Assembly (NCBI RefSeq): GCF_001888805.2
Contig: NZ_CP019113.1
Location: 3,596,001 to 3,660,000, forward strand
Direction: 5' to 3'
Source of the DNA: Enterobacter sp. SA187
Lineage (GTDB): Bacteria; Pseudomonadota; Gammaproteobacteria; Enterobacterales; Enterobacteriaceae
Length of the DNA: 64,000 nt
In this document: positions 57,073-64,000 of the stretch, in pieces
Position numbering within the stretch: the first letter of the stretch is position 1
Layout of the letters: each line of letters starts with the position of its first letter
The notes under the pieces: generated by a model
Seen by the model: the letters and a program-made list of their open reading frames with translations, nothing else
What the model was told of the DNA's origin: nothing
Database searches by the model: none
Program-made: the position numbers and the translations under genes

Positions 57073-60000
57073 TTAAGCAACATTGCCGGGATAGTTGGCG
57101 TTGTCGTACTGGTAATAGAGTGGCGAATACTGCGCGGCGTTGAGCTGGCAGGTTCCGTCTGAAGACGGATCGACACTTGTAACCGTGGCGTCATACCCAA
57201 CCCTTCTGGATGAGCAGAAAATCAGGCGCAGCGGCTCGATGTACGGGCTGTTCATCTCCCACTCGCTGAGGCGCAGTGCATCGCTCTCCGGAACCGTCAG
57301 TGTGTATGCATCTACGCGTTCTGGTACCAGCAGCGGCGTTGCGCTACCGTCCTGCAGGCGCAGCAAGCAACGGGGGTTTTCAAATGACCAGTCCAGCGGC
57401 TCACTGACTTTCATGGTTACCAGTGCGCCGTCGTGGATCATATCCGTGACCAGGCAGCTGATGGTGTCACTCCCCGGGATGTCATCGGTCAGCACCAAGC
57501 GATCGCCATACTGGTAGCAAAGCGCGTCCAGCTCCGTGGAAGTGGAGTGCGCCAGCCGCTGATACAGATGCTTCATCAGACGTCGCATCCCGATCCGCCA
57601 GGCCCGATCCGGGTCTGTAACCCCGTAAAGCTTGTAGTCCTCGACCTTACGCGGCGTGCCGCTGCCCTGCCTGCAATGTATGGTTTCCTCTGCCCAGGTC
57701 AGGCTGCTGACGAAAGTGACGTCCACTGCGTCGAAGTCATCCTCTGTCGGTGCTGTGAACGACGTCTGGAGCTCCTCGGTGGTTTCCTGCGGGCTGATGA
57801 CGCCAACCCAGTTTTTAACCCCTTCACGTCCCACGCTGGCCAGTCCGTCGGAAAGCAGGAAATAGCTCATGCCGGCGTTGCAGATCGTCTGCAGGATATC
57901 GAGTGCTGATTTGCCGGACTCACTGGCCATGTAGTCGAACGTTTCCCCCCGCGGCGTCCAGTATGCCGACTCGAGCGCGGCGATCGCCGCGGCGTCAGCT
58001 TCCATACCAATTGATTCAAGAATATGCCACAGTGCACCGCTGATGCTGCGCGCCGGGTAACCATTGTCATAGATACGCGGCGACGTCACGCTGACGCGGC
58101 GATCGGACTGCGCGGCCAGGCGGGAGCCCGTCCTGACGGTTAGCCCGATAATGGTCACGCCCTCATAGCGCGCAGGACGACGCGGCAACCGCGAGCGAAG
58201 TGCCTGCCAGTAAACCTGATCGCGCGTGCTGCTGCCCGCCGGCGGCTCGGTACGGCGCATGCGTACTTCATACTGTCCGGGTGTAACGTCGATCACCTCA
58301 GTGAACCCTATCTGGTCTTCAGTCTGGCGCTCATACCCCAGCGCGACCTGCTGCCAGTCACTGGTGCTACCGGCGGCACGGTACTGAATGATTATCCCAA
58401 CTCTGGCGGATCTCCGCTTTCCTTTGCTGTTGTAGCGCACCAGTCCGTTCTGGAAATTCAGGTTTATCTCCATACGGTCGGTGGTCTCGCCGTCAGGACA
58501 GCACAGGAAAGGCCCCAGCCAGTCATAGTTATCGTTAACGCCGGTAACCGACGCATCCAGTAATGTACGTGCGGTAAAACCTGTCCAGCGCGGATCCACT
58601 GTTGTTGCCGTGTTCCCGGCCAGGTCTTTGGTAACCGTTACGCGCGCTACGGTGATCGTCAGCGCATTAATGGCCGTTATCTGGTACTGATACCCGGAGG
58701 GGGTCAGGCTAAATCGCTGCTGACCGGCAGGCAGACCGGCGAACGGCGCACCCGACGGGTAAGACAAGCGCAGACTCGCCAGCCGGGCAGCGGTACCACC
58801 GCTGGATGCCAGGCCCGCGACGGATACAGGAGCGCTGCCGAATAAGACCACCGGCAATGAGCTGAAGGTTATGGACCCACCAGCGAACGGGCTAGACTCC
58901 TCGCTTATAATAATGCGCCCAGATTTATCGTTGGCAACTAGCCCGGATCCGTTCAGCTGACTGGTAATCGCTGACACCAGGCCGGACATAGTCACGTAGT
59001 TTGCGGTCAGCGACACAGGCAAGGCGCGGTTTTTCCAAGTAATACTGAACGTCTGCTGGCTACCGCTGAAGTCGTAGGTCTGGGGCGCGGCGCTGGCGGT
59101 GACAGTAGCGCTACTGCCACCCACGCCGGGAACAGCCGCAACCGCCGGGGAATACTCTGCGACAACCAGATCAAACTGGTCATTGTTGATTTCAAGAGTC
59201 AGCGGCATACCCACCAAAGGGGCGAGTTCATCCACCGATCCGGCGATCTCGCTATACCCGGCGGTACTGGTTACCCTGTACGTGTCCGGAGCATCAATGT
59301 TAATCAGCGTGCCCTCCACCCAGCCGGACGGGATCTCCGTGTCACTGTCCCCGGATGACACAGAGCCAATCAGCGTCACCGTATTGCCGGATACGAGTAC
59401 AGCATCAGCGTCAACGGTGACGGCGGCCGGGCCGCTGGTACCGAGATCCAGACCAGAGCCACCAGCGGATGTACCACCCACTTCCGTGGAGTTGTACCAG
59501 TTCTCAGAGCGGGGATCGGCAGAAACATCTGCGCCCGGCGGGTATACGGTGTAAGAGACATCATCGCCAAAGCTGCTGACAGGCGTTGCCCCGATGCGCA
59601 GATCCTCTTTTTTGATATCTCCACTGCCGACGCCCCAGCACACAAACATGCTGGTTACCATGTCACGTTCGTTGACGAACCGGCTGACAGGCTGCACAAC
59701 ATAATCCGGATAGACGCGGTAGAGACCAAACACCTCACGAATGGGATCGCCCAAGCGGGCGGCGTTAGCTTTTGCCGGATCAAGCGATATCTGGTCGCCC
59801 TGCCCCTGCCCACTGAGCCCTCCCTTATCCATGGTGGTCATCATGTAGATGGAATACGCTGCTGATGCTACCGCTACCGCAACAGCCGTCCATACCAGCC
59901 AGGCGGGCGCAGCTGGTCCGTACGGGATAGGGTAGATTCGCACATCGCTGTCAGGCCGAAGATGGCAGAGCGGCCATTCCTCAGGCGGGATGGGGGCGCC

Positions 60001-60147
60001 GTTGACTTCGGCCGCAACGGGCTGCTGCCGGTCATTCTGGTAACCGGTAACGTTTTCTGCAAACCACTGATGGAGTGTAAGGGAGTCGTGTTCGTGCGTC
60101 TCCAGCGGTTCACCCGGCAGCCGGGACGGATAAATGCGTATGGTCAC
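57073..60147 (-). CDS. TipJ/J-family tail tip host-specificity protein
   Basis: A 1024-residue central tail tip protein. A ubiquitin-like N-terminus (about residues 1-75, with LTLHQWFAENV) is followed by a marked hydrophobic segment (about 80-103, PAWLVWTAVAVAVASAAYSIY). Then come the tip attachment regions common to lambda J and its kin (LGDPIREVFGLYRVYPDYVVQP and RARYEGVTIIGLTVRTG-like). Beta-rich Ser/Thr-rich inserts lie about 230-520. It starts with GTG sharing bases with the stop of the NlpC-like gene (GTGA). It probably sets contact with the outer membrane receptor. Confidence 0.85.
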   Translation of the reverse strand: MTIRIYPSRLPGEPLETHEHDSLTLHQWFAENVTGYQNDRQQPVAAEVNGAPIPPEEWPLCHLRPDSDVRIYPIPYGPAAPAWLVWTAVAVAVASAAYSIYMMTTMDKGGLSGQGQGDQISLDPAKANAARLGDPIREVFGLYRVYPDYVVQPVSRFVNERDMVTSMFVCWGVGSGDIKKEDLRIGATPVSSFGDDVSYTVYPPGADVSADPRSENWYNSTEVGGTSAGGSGLDLGTSGPAAVTVDADAVLVSGNTVTLIGSVSSGDSDTEIPSGWVEGTLINIDAPDTYRVTSTAGYSEIAGSVDELAPLVGMPLTLEINNDQFDLVVAEYSPAVAAVPGVGGSSATVTASAAPQTYDFSGSQQTFSITWKNRALPVSLTANYVTMSGLVSAITSQLNGSGLVANDKSGRIIISEESSPFAGGSITFSSLPVVLFGSAPVSVAGLASSGGTAARLASLRLSYPSGAPFAGLPAGQQRFSLTPSGYQYQITAINALTITVARVTVTKDLAGNTATTVDPRWTGFTARTLLDASVTGVNDNYDWLGPFLCCPDGETTDRMEINLNFQNGLVRYNSKGKRRSARVGIIIQYRAAGSTSDWQQVALGYERQTEDQIGFTEVIDVTPGQYEVRMRRTEPPAGSSTRDQVYWQALRSRLPRRPARYEGVTIIGLTVRTGSRLAAQSDRRVSVTSPRIYDNGYPARSISGALWHILESIGMEADAAAIAALESAYWTPRGETFDYMASESGKSALDILQTICNAGMSYFLLSDGLASVGREGVKNWVGVISPQETTEELQTSFTAPTEDDFDAVDVTFVSSLTWAEETIHCRQGSGTPRKVEDYKLYGVTDPDRAWRIGMRRLMKHLYQRLAHSTSTELDALCYQYGDRLVLTDDIPGSDTISCLVTDMIHDGALVTMKVSEPLDWSFENPRCLLRLQDGSATPLLVPERVDAYTLTVPESDALRLSEWEMNSPYIEPLRLIFCSSRRVGYDATVTSVDPSSDGTCQLNAAQYSPLYYQYDNANYPGNVA

Positions 60148-60523
60148 TCGTAATACTCCACGGATGAATAAAGCCTCTCAAAGCGGGCCAGCGGCAGGAT
60201 AGTCACGTTACGGTGTGGGTTTGATTCGAGAACATGCAGCGTTCCTTCGATATTGACCACCACGCCCAGGTGATCGATAACCCCCCGGAATAACACGCAG
60301 CCACTGCCCCTTCTTTCGCTTCCACGCGTCGGACGTTGGCCGAGAACGCCACGCACGCCCGTGCCATCGTATCCCCTTCGCGGATCACGCCCTCAAATGC
60401 AGGCCATTCCGGAAGCCCGAGATCCCGGCGTACCTCATGCACAACGCCGTAGCAGTCAAGTACCGGCCAGACGCGCCCGCCCATCTGCCAGGTGACAGAG
60501 CGGTATTTGTCGATATTAAACAT
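60144..60523 (-). pseudogene. NlpC/P60-like tail assembly protein, frameshifted
   Basis: The first 86 or so residues (from MFNIDKYRSVTWQMGGR) include LDCYGVVHEVRRDLG, a likely NlpC/P60 cysteine motif. After AACYSGG the frame goes wrong. In the next frame the expected end VIDHLGVVVNIEGTLHVLE, with the family histidine, continues to SSVEYYE. The switch is at a run of six G on the minus strand (60282-60287). One more G would restore a single 126-residue protein. It is either a real mutation, a base-call error in a homopolymer, or frameshifting. It lies in the lambda K/I position, between L-like and J genes. Confidence 0.75.
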
Positions 60524-60530
60524 TGAAACC

Positions 60531-61022
60531 TCAGAGGTAGCGAAGGCCCGGAAAAGAAGGCAGCGTGTAGCGGTAGCGTGGCCACGCCATATCCAGCACA
60601 TTCATATAGCCCGCGGTGATCTGCACTTCGGTTGAAGTCCATGACCCGGTTTTAATGGACAATGTGTACGGGCGCGCTGCGGGTGCGTTCAGGCTGGTTG
60701 AGATGTACAGGCGGTAGGTCAGCGTTGCGCCCTGAATATTCTCCAGGGCTTTACGGATCGTGCTGGATACCTCACCGGTAATATTACTGATGGCAAATTT
60801 AAGATCCTGCGTACCGTCATTGTTGCGGGCTGGCAGCGCAATATCAATGCCACAGCCCTGAAAGGTTAGTAGCTCGCCATTCTCAGTTGTCACCTCGATG
60901 TCGTCCCAGCCACGGGTGAGGTAATAAACGTCATTGCCGATGTTGATCTGTAGGGTCTCGATCAACACTTCGTCACCGCTTGATGCATAAAGCCGGTTCA
61001 GTACCGTCATGCGTTTGGCCAC
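60531..61022 (-). CDS. Minor tail protein (DUF1833, lambda L position)
   Basis: A 163-residue phage protein with the DUF1833 features LNRLYASSGDEVLIETLQI, YYLTRGWDDIEVTTENG and FQGCGIDIALPARN. It is expected at the tail tip, in the place of lambda gpL. It is beta-rich with no signal peptide. Start ATG at 61022 overlaps the previous gene by 16 bases. An ATG at 61010 is an alternative that would reduce the overlap. Confidence 0.78.
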   Translation of the reverse strand: MAKRMTVLNRLYASSGDEVLIETLQINIGNDVYYLTRGWDDIEVTTENGELLTFQGCGIDIALPARNNDGTQDLKFAISNITGEVSSTIRKALENIQGATLTYRLYISTSLNAPAARPYTLSIKTGSWTSTEVQITAGYMNVLDMAWPRYRYTLPSFPGLRYL

Positions 61023-61477
61023 TCCCTGTTAACAGCGAGATCGATAATGTCAGCGCCGGTAATAAAGCCCGGGAATACACCCCAGCCTGGAGCCAGTAAC
61101 GGACGTTCATAAAGCTCAAGCTGTGCCGAGTAACGCCAGAAATTCCCGCCTTCCAGACTTGGCCCCTCGTAAATGTCGGTGAACCGGCAAACCTTTGGGG
61201 CTTCGCCTCCGGGCGTGCGCAGGTTCATGTTGAACCAGTCCGCGCCGTCCGTCAGCACGTCGCGAAACCATGCCTCGAATGCCTGCGCCTGCTGGTCTGT
61301 CAATAACCATGATATGCTGGCCACTGTCGGTGTCGAGATGTAGCGGCGGCGCTGCCGTGCACGTCCGCTGGTCATCTGCGTTCTGACTATCGGGCTGACA
61401 GGCTGAAAGCCGTATCCCTCCTGAAGAGGTACGGGTAGTGCATCATGTGGATAGTTAATATTGGTTGTAATGGCCAT
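61007..61477 (-). CDS. Minor tail protein (lambda M position)
   Basis: A 156-residue tail protein that follows the tape measure gene with a TGATG stop-start overlap. It has INYPHDALPVPLQEGYGFQP and LTDQQAQAFEAWFRDVL, seen in small minor tail proteins of ES18-like and related siphophages. Exact family is not certain. Position and coupling give the role: distal tail or tip completion. Confidence 0.72.
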   Translation of the reverse strand: MAITTNINYPHDALPVPLQEGYGFQPVSPIVRTQMTSGRARQRRRYISTPTVASISWLLTDQQAQAFEAWFRDVLTDGADWFNMNLRTPGGEAPKVCRFTDIYEGPSLEGGNFWRYSAQLELYERPLLAPGWGVFPGFITGADIIDLAVNREWPNA

Positions 61478-63891
61478 CAGCGCTTTTTCCTCCCAACCGC
61501 CCAGCCGTTGTTAAGGGCTTTTGATGCCTGCCCTGAACCGCCAGCCAGATCGTTAGCCGTCATCTGGTAGCCCAGCGTCGCGCCGCGCTTCACTGCACCC
61601 TCAATCAGAGCCAGAGTGCGCTGATCTGGATCACCGTGAACCTCGAGAGGAATGGTGATGTTTGGTGCCTGACTACCGGTAGACTGTTTTCCTACACGCT
61701 CCAGCGTGGCATCCAGTTTCGCGCTGGTTTTGGCGGTGGTAACGCGTTCACCTTTTTGCAGCAACCAGGTGCCGGTTTCCGGTACCGAGTCGATACCGTC
61801 ATGAGCCTGGCCCTTGAGGGCTGAGCTGACGCCCAGCATCAACACACCCGCTCCGGCAGCGGCAGCTGTGGCTGCTGACCCCGCAAGGGCTGGCCCCACA
61901 TACGGCACACCAATCATGCTGGTAAATGCCTGAAGTGCAGCCATGGCTACCTGAGCAGCTGCATACTGAAGCAGCGCCGCGCCCATCGACTGAATAAAGG
62001 TGGCGGCGAAGTCCTTAACGTTCATCTTCCCTGTTTCAGCCCATTCGATAATCATATCGGTCAGGCTGCTGAATGCCTGCGCGCCAACCTGCTGCATATT
62101 GGAGTACAGGTCCATAGAGGCTTCTATTTGCGTGGCAAGCCCCGAGACAAAACCAGCGTTACCGTTATTGCGGAGATCGTCAACCTGCTGGTAATAGTCC
62201 TCCTGAATCTGCAGGCGTTCGGCCATCGCGTCGTTCAGAGCCTGCGTCTCGCTGTCATACAGCGTTTTGGTGATATCGCCAGATTGATACTGTTTCTGGA
62301 GATCAGCCTGACGAGAGAGGAAATCGGCCTGAATCTGAAGGCGATCATGCATACGCTCGCGCTCCTGCGCGCCCAGCCACCCACCAGCAACATCGATATC
62401 AAGCGAGGCTTTCTCGTTCTGGTTGGATGCATGCAGCCCGGCGGTGAACTCAGCCAGTTTGAGGTTTTCTTCATTCGCCCGGCGAACAGCGTTCAGGCGG
62501 TCAATTTCGGTAGCTAGCTGCGACAGGCGGGTTTTCTGCGTCTCGTTGAGTCCGGCCAGCTTTCCGTCAGCAATATCAAACTGAAGCCGTTGAAGCTCAG
62601 TTACCTCGACCACCTTTTTACCTGTGGTGTCGATCAGCGCTATCTGGCGCTGGTATGCCTGCTCGGTCGCCTTAAAGGCGTTCTCAAGTTTGTTGGCTCC
62701 TGCATCTGCCGTGGGCTTACCGTTAACTTCTCCTTTTCCAAGCTTATATCCCGTAGTAGCGGAGCTGCTCGTAACTGCCGGGAATATTGGTAAAGAAGTC
62801 TGGAATTTATCTAAACTGGCAAGTTTTTCGCGCAGTTCCTTTAATTCTTTTTGCTTGGCATCGGTATCCATACCAATACGGTTTATTCCAGCCAGAAAAC
62901 CTTTATCGCTCAGGTCAGCTTCAAGATTTTTAATCCGCCTTTGAATTTCTACGCTTGAAGCGTTGGCCGCAACTCTTTGTCCGCCCTGAAAGTTCTCTAC
63001 AAGGCGACCCAACTCCGAAGCTGCGTTACCGAGCCATCCGACAAGAGATGCTACACCACCAACCAGCTCCGATAATCCCTGCAAAACTGCTGGGTCGGTG
63101 AAAGTCTTTTTAAGATCATCCAGCCCTTCCTGAAGTGGTGAAAGATCAACTTTAGCGAGCCCTGCAGCAATCTCCATCTTCAGACCACTGGCCTGTGCTT
63201 CCAGATCCTGAAATATCTGATTCACTTTTAAAAGGTCATCTATAGATTTCGGATCTGGTGCAACACCGTAGTCTTTCGCCAGTTGAATAAACTCGTTTAA
63301 TTTTTGGTTATTATTATCAAATAGCGGTAATAGCTTTGATAGATCATTACCGAGGCTTTCAAGAATATTGGTCTTTTCGGCGTTGGTATTTATTTTCCCT
63401 AGCGCGTCACCAATAGCTATCAATTGTTTATCAGGGCTAACCTTAGATAGTTTTTCCGCGGAAAGGCCCAAGGCATTAAGCGCGTCGACCGCTTCACCCG
63501 ACTTATTAAGTACAGCATCACCGATTTTATCGCCGATATCTTTAAAAATGTCGGCTATCTGGTCACCTGACACTCCAGCCTTTTCAGCGGCAAACTGCCA
63601 GGCCATCAGTTCCTGCGTAGATACTTGCAGAGACTTTGCCCACCTGTCCGTTTCAGTGATTTGTTCAGAGGTGGACTTCAGTAAAGCTATTCCTGCCGAG
63701 GATACAGCAACTGCCGCGCCCGCTGCGGCTGTACCTATGGTGGCAATGGCAGAGCCCGCAGCCTTTACATCTGACTGGACTTTTTTCCGCCACTTCTCAG
63801 ACGAGCGTTCTGCTTTATCCATGCCAGCAACAAAACCACCCACCTTGGCGATCAGGTCAATCGTCAGGGTTCCGAGGGATTTACCGGCCAT
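61477..63891 (-). CDS. Tail tape measure protein
   Basis: An 804-residue tape measure protein that sets tail length and is released as DNA enters the cell. The N-terminus begins GTLTIDLIAKVGGFVAGMD. Glycine/alanine hydrophobic stretches lie at about residues 43-70 and 655-705 (MGAALLQYAAAQVAMAALQ; GPALAGSAATAAAAGAGVL), with long helical coiled-coil parts between. The C-terminus MKVNVKDFAATF-like region (SLTDMIIEWAETGKMNVKDF) resembles the lambda-type tape end. By the lambda ratio a tail of about 125 nm is expected. ATG at 63891 follows GGAGA. Confidence 0.88.
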   Translation of the reverse strand: MAGKSLGTLTIDLIAKVGGFVAGMDKAERSSEKWRKKVQSDVKAAGSAIATIGTAAAGAAVAVSSAGIALLKSTSEQITETDRWAKSLQVSTQELMAWQFAAEKAGVSGDQIADIFKDIGDKIGDAVLNKSGEAVDALNALGLSAEKLSKVSPDKQLIAIGDALGKINTNAEKTNILESLGNDLSKLLPLFDNNNQKLNEFIQLAKDYGVAPDPKSIDDLLKVNQIFQDLEAQASGLKMEIAAGLAKVDLSPLQEGLDDLKKTFTDPAVLQGLSELVGGVASLVGWLGNAASELGRLVENFQGGQRVAANASSVEIQRRIKNLEADLSDKGFLAGINRIGMDTDAKQKELKELREKLASLDKFQTSLPIFPAVTSSSATTGYKLGKGEVNGKPTADAGANKLENAFKATEQAYQRQIALIDTTGKKVVEVTELQRLQFDIADGKLAGLNETQKTRLSQLATEIDRLNAVRRANEENLKLAEFTAGLHASNQNEKASLDIDVAGGWLGAQERERMHDRLQIQADFLSRQADLQKQYQSGDITKTLYDSETQALNDAMAERLQIQEDYYQQVDDLRNNGNAGFVSGLATQIEASMDLYSNMQQVGAQAFSSLTDMIIEWAETGKMNVKDFAATFIQSMGAALLQYAAAQVAMAALQAFTSMIGVPYVGPALAGSAATAAAAGAGVLMLGVSSALKGQAHDGIDSVPETGTWLLQKGERVTTAKTSAKLDATLERVGKQSTGSQAPNITIPLEVHGDPDQRTLALIEGAVKRGATLGYQMTANDLAGGSGQASKALNNGWAVGRKKR

Positions 63892-63902
63892 ATTATCTCC
63901 AT

Positions 63903-63921
63903 AAAAAAACCGCCAAAGCGG
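63903..63921 (-). terminator. Short hairpin before the tape measure gene
   Basis: On the minus strand CCGC-TTTG-GCGG is followed by seven T residues, 12 bases before the tape measure start. The four-base stem is small, so at most it is a partial terminator that lowers flow from the upstream tail genes. Confidence 0.45.
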
Positions 63922-63968
63922 ATATTTTTACATTCAGGGTTTATTCGGTGATTATTACCGCCTGCTGA

Positions 63969-64000
63969 CTAATTCCAGTTTTTCATCGCGTCTTCCAGCG
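63969..64000 (-). CDS. 3' end of an upstream tail gene (probably tail assembly chaperone)
   Basis: The last codons before a TAG at 63969-63971 read LEDAMKNWN on the minus strand. In long-tailed phages the gene just before the tape measure is the G/GT-type assembly chaperone, often made by frameshifting. A second frame (ending EKLELVSRR with TAA further down) is also open in the few visible bases, so the call rests mostly on place. Confidence 0.4.
   Translation of the reverse strand, partial: LEDAMKNWN

Noticed and set aside
60144..60523. Programmed ribosomal frameshift in the NlpC-like gene
   Set aside because: The bases before the six-G run do not give the XXXYYYZ heptamer, and such a shift is not known for this tail gene. 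A lost G is simpler, although not proven.

Overview
The window is a chromosomal segment of an enteric bacterium (Enterobacteriaceae). Nearly every core gene reads as a close relative of an Escherichia coli K-12 gene and stands in the same order as the K-12 block from yoaE-manXYZ to aspS-yecDE. Genus cannot be fixed from the sequence alone. The REP elements, the PBP3-like gene beside rlmA, and the absence of yebQ, pphA, yobB and yebB argue against E. coli and fit the Enterobacter/Kosakonia/Klebsiella/Salmonella side of the family.

Layout. 1-5303: yoaE (cut by the window edge), the mannose PTS operon manXYZ, yobD, and mntP with two MntR-type boxes and a yybP-ykoY manganese riboswitch. 5300-12820: rlmA, a second FtsI-like penicillin-binding protein, yobF-cspC, a metallo-beta-lactamase-fold hydrolase, yebO, mgrB with a PhoP box, yobH, kdgR and htpX. 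13013-22551: prc-proQ, msrC, letA-letB, rsmF, yebV and yebW. 22758-25166 is an accessory patch: a VirK/YbjX protein, an unrecognised 146-residue protein and a DgcZ-type zinc-sensing diguanylate cyclase. It is followed by the antisense sRNA pair sdsR/sraC. 25680-31982: yebY-copD-copC, holE, exoX, ptrB, yebE, yebF, and yebG with its LexA box. 32048-34601 is a second accessory cassette: an alcohol dehydrogenase, a cupin and a divergent LysR regulator. 34605-42924: purT with a PurR box, then the Entner-Doudoroff/pentose cluster eda-edd-zwf-hexR-pykA with HexR boxes. 42935-54079: lpxM, mepM, znuA/znuCB with a shared Zur box, ruvCAB, yebC, nudB, aspS and yecD.

At about 54174 yecE is cut after codon 33 by a lambdoid-type (long-tailed) prophage that runs off the right edge. 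Its late genes read leftwards, so the tail end of the late operon lies next to attL. In transcription order they are the end of a tail gene, tape measure, two minor tail proteins, a frameshifted NlpC/P60-like protein, a TipJ/J host-specificity protein and a beta-helix tailspike. Beyond the tailspike sits a LexA-controlled two-gene unit: a 79-residue protein and a protein that begins exactly where RecA-processed UmuD' begins, as P1 HumD does. Integrase, immunity, lysis and head genes would lie outside the window.

Functional themes are metal homeostasis (mntP, znuABC, copCD, zinc-sensing DgcZ), envelope maintenance (PBP3-like, prc, htpX, mepM, letAB, lpxM, mgrB), central carbon flow under HexR, KdgR and a Mlc/NagC-like site, and DNA damage response (yebG, ruvAB, exoX, and the prophage UmuD'-like unit). 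The strongest candidate for something little described is the prophage UmuD'-like unit at 54337-54939, together with the clustered direct and inverted repeats between it and the attachment site.
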